Assembly: GCF_000751775.1 (NCBI RefSeq)
Contig: NZ_CCRF01000079.1
Span: 1 to 64,000 of the forward strand
Source of the DNA: Caldibacillus thermoamylovorans
GTDB taxonomy: Bacteria > Bacillota > Bacilli > Bacillales > Caldibacillaceae
Length of the DNA: 64,000 bases
Reading direction: 5' to 3'
Within the stretch, counting starts at the first letter, position 1, and each line of letters begins with the position of its first letter. Positions 58,263 through 64,000 of this stretch are shown piece by piece. The notes under the pieces were generated by a model. It did not search any database and was not told the DNA's origin. It saw only the letters and a list, made by a program, of their open reading frames with translations. The position numbers and the translations under genes were made by a program.

Positions 58263-58290
58263 TGGATATGAAATTTTTTCTTATGCAAGA

Positions 58291-58319
58291 ATTATAACAT
58301 GTAGAATTGCTTAGTCCAA
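58291..58319 (-). promoter_or_regulatory. Promoter of the corrinoid operon
   Basis: The minus-strand -35 TTGGAC and -10 TATAAT are 17 bases apart, about 30 bases upstream of the riboswitch. Confidence 0.75.
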
Positions 58320-58432
58320 GTAAATATATTATCTATTTTTTAGACCTTTTTTCAGGGTAATTCAATAAGTTTTTTGTTATACTAATGAAAACGTATTTAT
58401 TAAATAAAGTGAGAACTAGGAGGCGGTTTAAG

Positions 58433-58714
58433 ATGGCAGAAATAAAAGCAGGTACCAATCAATTTTACATGGAAGAAGACGGGGAAGTCATTGCAAGAAT
58501 TGAGTACATTCCTTCCGATCTCGACGGTAAACAACAAATCACTATAACCCATACGATTGTGAATGAAGGACATAATGGAAAAGGTTTAGGTAAACAGTTG
58601 GTAAATCAAGTGGCGGAATATGCAATAGCAAACCAACTGCATATTATCGCTGAATGTTCTTATGCCAAAAAAGTATTGGAAAACAGTGAGGAATATAAAG
58701 ATTTACTTCTCTAA
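58433..58714 (+). CDS. GNAT-family N-acetyltransferase, small YjdJ/NATD1 type
   Basis: Small GNAT-like protein of 93 residues. The acetyl-CoA loop appears in VNEGHNGKGLGKQLVNQVAEYA near residue 42, followed by IIAECSYAKKVLE, which is typical of the short one-domain YjdJ type. The acceptor is unknown. ATG at 58433 has GGAGGCGG upstream; the longer ORF from 58385 has none. A terminator follows. Confidence 0.85.
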   Translation: MAEIKAGTNQFYMEEDGEVIARIEYIPSDLDGKQQITITHTIVNEGHNGKGLGKQLVNQVAEYAIANQLHIIAECSYAKKVLENSEEYKDLLL

Positions 58715-58721
58715 ATCATTC

Positions 58722-58747
58722 GAGGGCAGTCGGTGTCCTCTTTTTTT
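58722..58747 (+). terminator. Terminator of the GNAT gene
   Basis: GAGGGCA/TGTCCTC is followed by seven T residues. Confidence 0.82.
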
Positions 58748-58819
58748 ATGGAATTATAGAAAAGAGGAAATATTTTTATTATGATAGTGGTATGACGATT
58801 TAAAGGGCAGGAGTACATT

Positions 58820-59770
58820 ATGAACACGTATTCAAGAAAATTAGGGTTATTGCTTGTCATCCTCGGCGCGATATTTTGGGGAATCGGCGGCACTGTCTCA
58901 CAAAAACTGTTTCAACAATTTGGTATCTCTGTTAATTGGCTAGTCACCATCCGATTATTACTTGCCGGAATTGCGTTATTGGCTATCCAATTTTTTAAAA
59001 AAGAACGCAGCCAAATCCTTCGTGTATGGAAAAACAAACAGACTTCCATACAATTAATTATCTTTGGGTTGCTCGGTATGCTGGCAGTCCAATATACATA
59101 TATGGCATCCATCAGCCATGGTAATGCTGCAGTGGCTACACTTTTACAATATTTGGCACCTGTCATGATTATTATTTATACCGTTTTCCGCAGGCAGGCC
59201 GTTCTTACCGGGCAAGACGTTATCACGGTTTGCTTAGCCCTTATCGGAAGTTTTTTATTATTGACAAACGGTTCGATATCTAAACTCTCTGTACCAATGC
59301 CGGCCATTATTTGGGGCGTTTTATCCGGTGTGGCACTCGCCTTTTATACATTGTATGCCGTCCCGCTTATCAAGCAATTCGGTTCCCTAGTTATCGTTGG
59401 TTGGGCCATGATCATCGGCGGTGTTGCTCTCAGTTTTATCCATCCGCCTTGGAGAATACATATAGCAACTTTCAACTTTGAAATCGTAATGTATCTCAGT
59501 TTTGTCATACAGTTTGGAACAATGTTAGCCTTCTGGTTTTATATTGAGAGTTTGCAAAGCTTAGAACCAAAGGAAACTAGTTTACTAGGTAGCCTTGAAC
59601 CATTAGCCGCCGTGTTGACCACCGTCTTCTGGTTGAAAGTACCGTTTGGATTTTTTCAATGGCTCGGTTCTCTGTGCATAATCGGCATGATTTTATTATT
59701 AGCATTAGTGAAAAAACCAGTTTTAAAAGAAAACAGCTCAAACTATGATGAAAAAGCATTCCACAATTAA
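58820..59770 (+). CDS. EamA/DMT-family transporter
   Basis: Membrane protein of 316 residues with ten hydrophobic segments in two EamA repeats (about residues 8-145 and 155-300). The pattern [18 protein letters not shown] and the [16 protein letters not shown] end segment are those of drug/metabolite transporters of the YdcZ/RhaT-like group. The substrate is unknown. It is the last intact gene before the decayed region. Confidence 0.88.
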   Translation: MNTYSRKLGLLLVILGAIFWGIGGTVSQKLFQQFGISVNWLVTIRLLLAGIALLAIQFFKKERSQILRVWKNKQTSIQLIIFGLLGMLAVQYTYMASISHGNAAVATLLQYLAPVMIIIYTVFRRQAVLTGQDVITVCLALIGSFLLLTNGSISKLSVPMPAIIWGVLSGVALAFYTLYAVPLIKQFGSLVIVGWAMIIGGVALSFIHPPWRIHIATFNFEIVMYLSFVIQFGTMLAFWFYIESLQSLEPKETSLLGSLEPLAAVLTTVFWLKVPFGFFQWLGSLCIIGMILLLALVKKPVLKENSSNYDEKAFHN

Positions 59771-59888
59771 TAGTTTACATCGTGGAGGACTTTTTTCCGT
59801 GCATATAATGAAAAGACAAGTGGAGAATGTTGTTGTAGGCGTGAACCAAATCGTTTAACAAGCTAATTTCATAGGTGAACTCTGATGT

Positions 59889-59999
59889 ATTATAGTCCTT
59901 AAACAAGGCAGAATCATCGAACGCGGCAACCATGAGAAGCTGATTGAGGAAAAAGGCAAGTACTATCAGCTTTATACCGGGGCGTTTGAGTTGGAATAG
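59889..59999 (+). pseudogene. ABC exporter 3'-end remnant, copy 1
   Basis: A 36-codon in-frame stretch ends at a stop and reads IIVLKQGRIIERGNHEKL, then IEEKGKYYQLYTGAFELE. This is the typical C-terminal end of an ABC exporter nucleotide-binding domain (after the H-loop). No Walker motifs remain upstream, so it is a fragment. A second, more decayed copy is at 61908-62003. Confidence 0.85.
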
Positions 60000-60019
60000 A
60001 GAAATTTTATGAATTTGAC

Positions 60020-60050
60020 AAAAAACCATCGGAGGTCCGGTGGTTTTTTT
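60020..60050. terminator. Terminator between ABC remnant 1 and propeptide remnant
   Basis: AAAAAACCATCGG/CCGGTGGTTTTTTT has A and T runs on both sides. The same layout occurs in the second copy at 62156-62197. Confidence 0.85.
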
Positions 60051-60074
60051 GTCACGCGAGCTATTTGATTCATC

Positions 60075-60146
60075 TTAACCATTTTCTATTTCACTAGAAT
60101 GATCGCTCATTGGCCCCACATCCTCATCACTAGTTACTTGAAAATC
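60075..60146 (-). pseudogene. Propeptide remnant, paralogue of the 62241-62369 signalling peptide
   Basis: The minus-strand frame reads DFQVTSDEDVGPMSDHSS then EIENG and stop. The core VTSDEDVGPMS aligns with VADDLDIGPMS of the intact propeptide, at both protein and DNA level (GGACCAATGAGCG versus GGGCCAATGAGCG). The signal-peptide half is missing, and no start codon is in frame. Confidence 0.65.
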
Positions 60147-60162
60147 ACACCAATGATAAAAC

Positions 60163-60192
60163 GCCCCTCTACAACTGATAATGTGGAGGGTT
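60163..60192 (-). terminator. Terminator of the toxin gene
   Basis: On the minus strand CCCTCCACA pairs with TGTAGAGGGG and is followed by CGTTTTATC. Confidence 0.6.
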
Positions 60193-60294
60193 TGCTTCAC
60201 CTTTTATTTGAATATGGAATCTACATATCGGCGCAAATTTATTATACCCTGTACTTCTAAACTATTTTAATACTTATTTCTTAAATTGTATAAA

Positions 60295-61173
60295 TTAATG
60301 TTCAGCATTATATTTGTCGATACCTTTTTGAATTTGAGCTTGATCCCTAGGGTCATCAAAGAAAGAATCAAAATACTTGACGCTTGATGTTCCGCTTATT
60401 ATTTGGTACATTCCAGCAGCACTTTTTAAGGTTATAGCACTAAAAACACTTCTTCCAACATATCCGTAATGGAAATTACCAATAGCTTCTCCAGTCATAT
60501 TTGAATTTAAATCAGAGACATAATAGTAAGTATTGGTGCCTAATTGTACTTTATAATCCCAAGCTCCACCAGATTGAACTCTTACTGCAAATTATAGACC
60601 AGCAGTCAGATGCTTTGTGTGAAAAGCAGCATTATTATATACAGATTTTAGTGTTTTCGCATGATTTCGGGTTGTTCCCATTATTGCAATGGAATTTGCC
60701 ATTGGTCTCATCACAAATGTAGGCTTAACATTAGTAACAAACCTAAACAAAAGATTTTCATTTATTGAAATTGCTTGATTGTTAACTAACGAGTTAATCC
60801 TATCAACAAAATTCTTTAAAAAAATTCAATCACTGGCTGATAAATTTTCTCTATTAGCAATTTTATCAAAGTCGACTTTTAACGTGTTATTCTCAGCAAG
60901 TAAAACGAACTCCCTATTTTGAAGTAAAGCTGCATATGCTTCTTCATCAGACTGAATACTATTTATAACCAAATCTTTTGCATAGTTGTAAGTTCTTAGG
61001 AAATAAGCATTCAAATCTTCAATTTCACTATTTATAGATTCTGCATCCACCCCTTCAACTTTTCTATTAATAGATTCGTTATTTGATTCTGCAGCAAAAG
61101 CAAAGTTAGGAGTAAGAATAGTCAAAGATAAAACTAATATGAAAAATTTTGCAAAACTACTTGTAGGACTCAT
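60295..61173 (-). pseudogene. Secreted polymorphic toxin (type 44-like), two in-frame stops
   Basis: A single reading frame of 292 codons is interrupted by TGA at 60826-60828 and TAA at 60592-60594; no frameshift is needed. It starts with a signal peptide (SFAKFFILVLSLTILTPNFA, cleavage near FAFAA), then a helical region. The C-terminal domain has GGAWDYKVQLG, GNFHYGYVGRSVF and FFDDPRDQAQIQKGIDKYN. That order of motifs matches my memory of the type 44 polymorphic toxin domain; enzymatic activity of that family is only predicted. Both stops lie before that domain, so the toxin should be silent unless read through. It follows the membrane-protein gene by 17 bases. Confidence 0.75.
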
Positions 61174-61190
61174 ATAATATTTCCCCTTTT

Positions 61191-61483
61191 TTAGTCATAT
61201 AAAGGCAAAAAAGCATACAAAATAAATAAAGTGTAAAACATAAAAACAATAGAAATGATATATCCTATAAACACAGCATAATTTAAAGGTTTAAATTTTT
61301 TTAATATAATACAATTTTTTGTAAATAATATAAATGCTATTATACAAGAAATTAATGTGATTAAATTCACAATACCTATAGGATAATATCCTAAATAAAC
61401 TCGGCTGGTAATATAAATGAAAAATATGGCCAGATAAAAAAAGTCAATTATGCCTAACCAAATAATCCCTTTTTTACATTCAT
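61191..61483 (-). pseudogene. Three-helix membrane protein, frameshifted; probable toxin immunity gene
   Basis: ATG at 61483 has AGGAAGGGG upstream and encodes MNVKKG, then the frame breaks after nine codons. One extra A in the run of six A residues at about 61470-61475 restores a 97-residue protein: MNVKKGIIWLGIIDFFYLAI, then two more hydrophobic helices (IVNLITLISCIIAFILF and YAVFIGYIISIVFMFYTLF) and LPLYD. It lies 17 bases before the toxin start in the same direction, the classic place for an immunity partner. The break could be real, phase-variable, or a sequencing error in the homopolymer. Confidence 0.6.
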
Positions 61484-61557
61484 AGCATTCCCCTTCCTTT
61501 ATTCGGTTAAAAACAAATTATTAAAAATAATTAAGGTATTTAGCACCCTATACTGAT

Positions 61558-61644
61558 ATTATAAACATAGGTTATGAAAAGTAAATTTAACAATTAGTGA
61601 GTAAAATGATTCCTAAAATACATCAAATGCTGTCAACTTACACA
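61558..61644 (-). promoter_or_regulatory. Promoter and operator boxes of the membrane-protein/toxin operon
   Basis: The minus-strand -10 TATAAT (61558-61563) has a weak -35 TTTACT 16 bases upstream. The 18-base box CTAATTGTTAAATTTACT (61580-61597) overlaps that -35, and TGTGTAAGTTGA lies 47 bases further upstream (61633-61644). Both boxes recur with the same spacing at 63721-63785. A regulator that senses a peptide is therefore likely to act here. Confidence 0.7.
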
Positions 61645-61907
61645 AACGGAATGAATTTTCGGACCAATAAAAGTTATTAAAGGAATCGTAGTATTACATA
61701 ATAATTCCTGATGATATGATTGTTTTAGGGAAAACGTAATTCTATACTTTAGCCAGTCTTTAGTTATATGCTTTTTTCCAATATACGTGAAATAATGACT
61801 ATTAATCTGATTAAATCCTTCAACAGAATGCAAAATCCACTTGATTTACATCTATCTTCACTATTTTCAATCACTTCTAATATCTCATTCGCCCTCAAAA
61901 AAACTTT
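61645..61907. other. Decayed stretch without a recognisable gene
   Basis: AT-rich sequence with only short, unfamiliar ORFs on both strands. It lies between the toxin-operon promoter and the second ABC remnant. I recognise nothing in it. Confidence 0.5.
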
Positions 61908-62003
61908 AAACAAATCCGGATTATCGAACTTGCCAAACACGAAAAAGTAATCTAGGAAAAAGGCAAGGATTATCTGCTTAAATCGCACCTTAACAGACAG
62001 TAA
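61908..62003 (+). pseudogene. ABC exporter 3'-end remnant, copy 2 (with in-frame stop)
   Basis: The frame reads KQIRIIELAKHEKVI, stop, EKGKDYLLKSHLNRQ. It aligns with copy 1 (KQGRIIERGNHEKLIEEKGKYYQLY), and long stretches of DNA match, e.g. GGAAAAAGGCAAG. It is more degraded than copy 1. No upstream part of the gene remains. Confidence 0.7.
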
Positions 62004-62155
62004 GTTCCCCTCCTCAAGATTTTCGAGTATACAATAAAGATAGTTGGGGAATAAACTGCCAGTAAAGGCCTGATTGGTTCAACATAAAGGACTTCCACTG
62101 ATGAAAGTTTCACTTTATATACCAGGGGGTATGAACTTAACTAGATCGCGTGTGG

Positions 62156-62197
62156 CCAAAAAACCATCAAACTTCAGATTGTTCGACGGTTTTCGTA
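62156..62197. terminator. Terminator between ABC remnant 2 and the propeptide gene
   Basis: The imperfect stem AAAACCATCAAAC/GTTCGACGGTTTT sits in the same relative place as the hairpin at 60020-60050. It would end the regulator-propeptide message. Confidence 0.6.
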
Positions 62198-62240
62198 ACT
62201 TTGGACTAATTATTAATCAAAACGATAAACGATGATTTTC

Positions 62241-62369
62241 TTATAACTTAACCTCTTCTCCTTTAACGCTCATTGGTCCGATGTCTAAATCATCTGCTAC
62301 ATGAATTCCACCAGACACGAAGAAATTAACTCCCAATAATAGTAATACGATAATTAATAACTTTTTCAT
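62241..62369 (-). CDS. Signalling propeptide of the RRNPP module (42 aa)
   Basis: ORF of 42 codons: MKKLLIIVLLLLGVNFFVSG forms a basic start and hydrophobic export signal, followed by GIHVADDLDIGPMSVKGEEVKL. This is the architecture of Phr/NprX/PapR-type propeptides, which are exported, cut and re-imported to bind the adjacent TPR regulator. Its ribosome site AGGAGGG is formed by the last codons of the regulator gene, whose stop is four bases upstream of this ATG. The mature peptide is unknown; the D-x-D-[IV]-G-P-M-S core is shared with the remnant at 60075-60146 and is the best guess. The ORF is too short for most gene callers. Confidence 0.8.
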   Translation of the reverse strand: MKKLLIIVLLLLGVNFFVSGGIHVADDLDIGPMSVKGEEVKL

Positions 62370-62373
62370 TCCC

Positions 62374-63636
62374 TTATTCCCTCCTGTTTTGATTTGTTTG
62401 TAAGGCTAACTTATATAATAAATTAGCTTGTTTATAATGACTATAAGATTCATAAATATTGGCAAACAATTCACTATATCTGACTGTAAGTTTCCAGTCT
62501 TTTATCGATAAAAAATAATTGATGCTTGACTTTTGTATATTTATAATGTTATCAATCGTAAGGTTATCATCGGTAATTGTTTCAAATATTTTTAATTGGA
62601 TCTGATATTTTTCAGACAACCGACTATCTTCCTCTGCCTGCTTCGACTTCAACCAAAGTCTGGCAGATTCAATATCCCCTTTCAAATAATAAGTTCGAAT
62701 TAAATTTAACTGGATTTTGCTTTTGTTATCGTCATTTACATATTTTATCGCTTCTAAATAATAATTGATTGCTTCATTGTACTTCCCTTGATATTCATAA
62801 CAATTGCCCAAGTTATTACTAATTATATATAAATATTTATTCTGATCTTCCTTTGGCAGATAAATGAGGATTCGTTCCGCTAAGCGATATGTTGCAATGG
62901 CATCGTCCCATTTTCTTGAATTATTGTAGCAGGTACCAAGAATAATATGGCATGCCAAGGCTCTTTCCAATAAATACTCGTCTTTAAAAATTTTCAATGC
63001 TTTTTCTATGTAAATGAGCGCCTCTTCGTAACAGTAAATATTTTTCAGACTAAGAGAAAAATTATAGTAAAAGATTCCTAATTCAAATCGATTTGCCAAA
63101 TTTTCGTAACCGACAAGTTGTAATAATTCCACCCCTGCTTCTACAGCTTCAGAAAATTTATTAGTTTTAATATAATATAGTAATAATACATTGGTATATA
63201 GGAAAAAGGTTCGGTTATTTGCAACTTTGATAATTTGTTTTAAATTTTTAAGAACTTTACTGACTTCAGTTAAATCATCATGTTCCAAAAGATAACGGCA
63301 ATAAACGATTTCAAATTTGATTGAAGTACTACCACCGCCTATGATAGATAGACCCTTAAGTTCTTCAATATTTACTTCATACTCTTCTTTATTCAGTAAA
63401 CTATCATACCATTTTTCAATTTTTTCATCGATGTGCTCAATACTTTCGAGTAGCTGATCATAAGCAATGCCTAATCTTTCAAATAGTAATATGTAAATTT
63501 CTTCATCGGCAACCACATGATTATTCTCGATTCTACTTAAATAAGAAGGAGTGCAAATTCCGCGGCATAAATCGTCTTGCCTAATATTTTTTTCTATTCG
63601 CTTTAATTTTAAAAAACTACCCAAATTATTATTCAT
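62374..63636 (-). CDS. XRE-family HTH/TPR transcriptional regulator (RRNPP quorum-sensing type)
   Basis: Protein of 420 residues. The N-terminal helix-turn-helix (residues 4-60: GSFLKLKRIEKNIRQDDLC, CTPSYLSRIENN) binds DNA. The remainder is a run of tetratricopeptide-like helices (e.g. NLGNCYEYQGKYNEAINYYL near residue 285, ACHIILGTCYNNSRKWDDAI near residue 235), as in PlcR, NprR and AimR-like peptide receptors. ATG at 63636 has AGGTG six bases upstream; the in-frame GTG at 63645 overlaps it. The 42-codon propeptide gene follows immediately. It is intact and, with that gene, the only intact coding sequence in this 4-kb end. Confidence 0.87.
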   Translation of the reverse strand: MNNNLGSFLKLKRIEKNIRQDDLCRGICTPSYLSRIENNHVVADEEIYILLFERLGIAYDQLLESIEHIDEKIEKWYDSLLNKEEYEVNIEELKGLSIIGGGSTSIKFEIVYCRYLLEHDDLTEVSKVLKNLKQIIKVANNRTFFLYTNVLLLYYIKTNKFSEAVEAGVELLQLVGYENLANRFELGIFYYNFSLSLKNIYCYEEALIYIEKALKIFKDEYLLERALACHIILGTCYNNSRKWDDAIATYRLAERILIYLPKEDQNKYLYIISNNLGNCYEYQGKYNEAINYYLEAIKYVNDDNKSKIQLNLIRTYYLKGDIESARLWLKSKQAEEDSRLSEKYQIQLKIFETITDDNLTIDNIINIQKSSINYFLSIKDWKLTVRYSELFANIYESYSHYKQANLLYKLALQTNQNRRE

Positions 63637-63690
63637 ATGGATCACCTGAACCTAATTTACCAAAATTTCAAACATGCATATCTCAAAATG

Positions 63691-63732
63691 ATTATATCAT
63701 ATTGTTTCATATAAATTAATTGTGTAAGTTGA
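63691..63732 (-). promoter_or_regulatory. Regulator promoter with adjacent operator box
   Basis: The minus-strand -10 TATAAT (63691-63696) and -35 TTAATT (63714-63719) are 17 bases apart. The plus-strand box TGTGTAAGTTGA (63721-63732) abuts the -35, suggesting autoregulation. Confidence 0.6.
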
Positions 63733-63767
63733 TAGTTTTTATTGTTATTATTGACAATTTTTACCCG

Positions 63768-63808
63768 CTAATTGTTAAATTTACTCTTTATAAAATTCCA
63801 CTTATAAT
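63768..63808 (+). promoter_or_regulatory. Divergent promoter toward the right edge with shared operator box
   Basis: Box CTAATTGTTAAATTTACT (63768-63785) overlaps a weak -35 (TTTACT), 17 bases before TATAAT (63803-63808). It is homologous to the toxin-operon promoter. The rest of the window (to 64000) has no gene I can support; a 42-codon ORF from ATG at 63860 is unfamiliar. The true target gene probably lies beyond the window. Confidence 0.65.
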
Positions 63809-64000
63809 TAATGTAAGGGCTGCTGAATGTTTATACGGGTTTGTTCGTTAGGCGAAGGAATGGCAACGACTAAATTCACTAGAGTATCAGTAATGAATAT
63901 TAGTCTATCAAACCCATCGATTTTTATATTTCTTCTCTCAATAAAATTAGTCAATTTTCAAATGCATTTCATTTACAGACTTAATTAAAATCCTGTATAT

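Noticed and set aside
59775-60029. 84-codon ORF antisense to ABC remnant 1
   Set aside because: It exists because the opposite strand is a real gene fragment. Its sequence has no family features.
60826-60828. TGA in the toxin gene as a selenocysteine codon
   Set aside because: No SECIS-like stem was seen after it, the residue is not in a redox motif, and a second stop (TAA) follows downstream.
61764-61988. 74-codon minus-strand ORF over ABC remnant 2
   Set aside because: Antisense shadow of the decayed exporter fragment; no ribosome site.

Overview
The window is chromosomal DNA from a low-GC Gram-positive endospore former of the family Bacillaceae. The evidence is strong AGGAGG-type ribosome sites, frequent TTG starts, spore genes (yutH, lytH, yunB, CotF-like proteins) and long synteny with the yut, yun and yus segments of the Bacillus subtilis chromosome. 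I cannot name the species.

Layout. 1-7.5 kb is a yut block: the A-type Fe-S carrier yutM, the NADH dehydrogenase yutJ, yuzD, the NifU-like yutI, a D-2-hydroxyacid dehydrogenase, yutH, yutG, yutF, yutE and yutD. lytH follows, then a five-gene branched-chain amino acid ABC importer (livKHMGF, 8.9-13.6 kb). 13.7-24.4 kb runs on the minus strand: yunB, yunC, yunD, serC-serA and the sufCDSUB Fe-S assembly operon. 25-27.8 kb is the methionine importer metNPQ under a SAM-I riboswitch. 28-36.3 kb holds yusD/E/F-like genes, gcvH, yusI and the fadN-fadA-fadE beta-oxidation operon with a FadR operator. 36.7-39.7 kb holds two CotF-like proteins, an AI-2E family permease, a DUF1450 protein and a small membrane protein controlled by a yybP-ykoY manganese riboswitch. 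39.9-40.9 kb is a scar: a 135-bp direct repeat around a transposase fragment. 40.8-45.5 kb is an ABC-2 exporter with a NEW3-domain partner, next to an ECF sigma/anti-sigma pair. 45.6-48.5 kb is a polar amino acid importer and a 7Fe ferredoxin. 48.7-58.3 kb is an eleven-gene corrinoid uptake, salvage and remodelling operon under a cobalamin riboswitch.

Accessory end (59.8-64 kb). Here synteny stops and genes are decayed. The minus strand carries an intact XRE-TPR (RRNPP-type) regulator, followed four bases after its stop by a 42-codon signal-peptide-bearing propeptide gene. Further down the same strand lie a three-helix membrane protein broken by one frameshift in an A-run and a secreted polymorphic toxin (type 44-like) broken by two in-frame stops. 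After these come a remnant of a second propeptide sharing the motif D-x-D-[IV]-G-P-M-S and two fragments of an ABC exporter 3' end. The promoter of the membrane-protein/toxin pair and the promoter pointing away from the regulator toward the right window edge share two sequence boxes at identical spacing. I read this as a peptide-based cell-cell signalling system controlling a secreted toxin and its probable immunity protein. It is partly duplicated and partly degraded, and it is the best candidate in the window for a system not previously described.

RNA and DNA control elements are rich: three riboswitches (SAM-I, Mn2+, cobalamin), each followed by a terminator hairpin, a FadR operator, a probable Fur box at the suf promoter, a dyad with CodY-like half sites upstream of livK, and many intrinsic terminators. 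No tRNA, rRNA or CRISPR array was seen.
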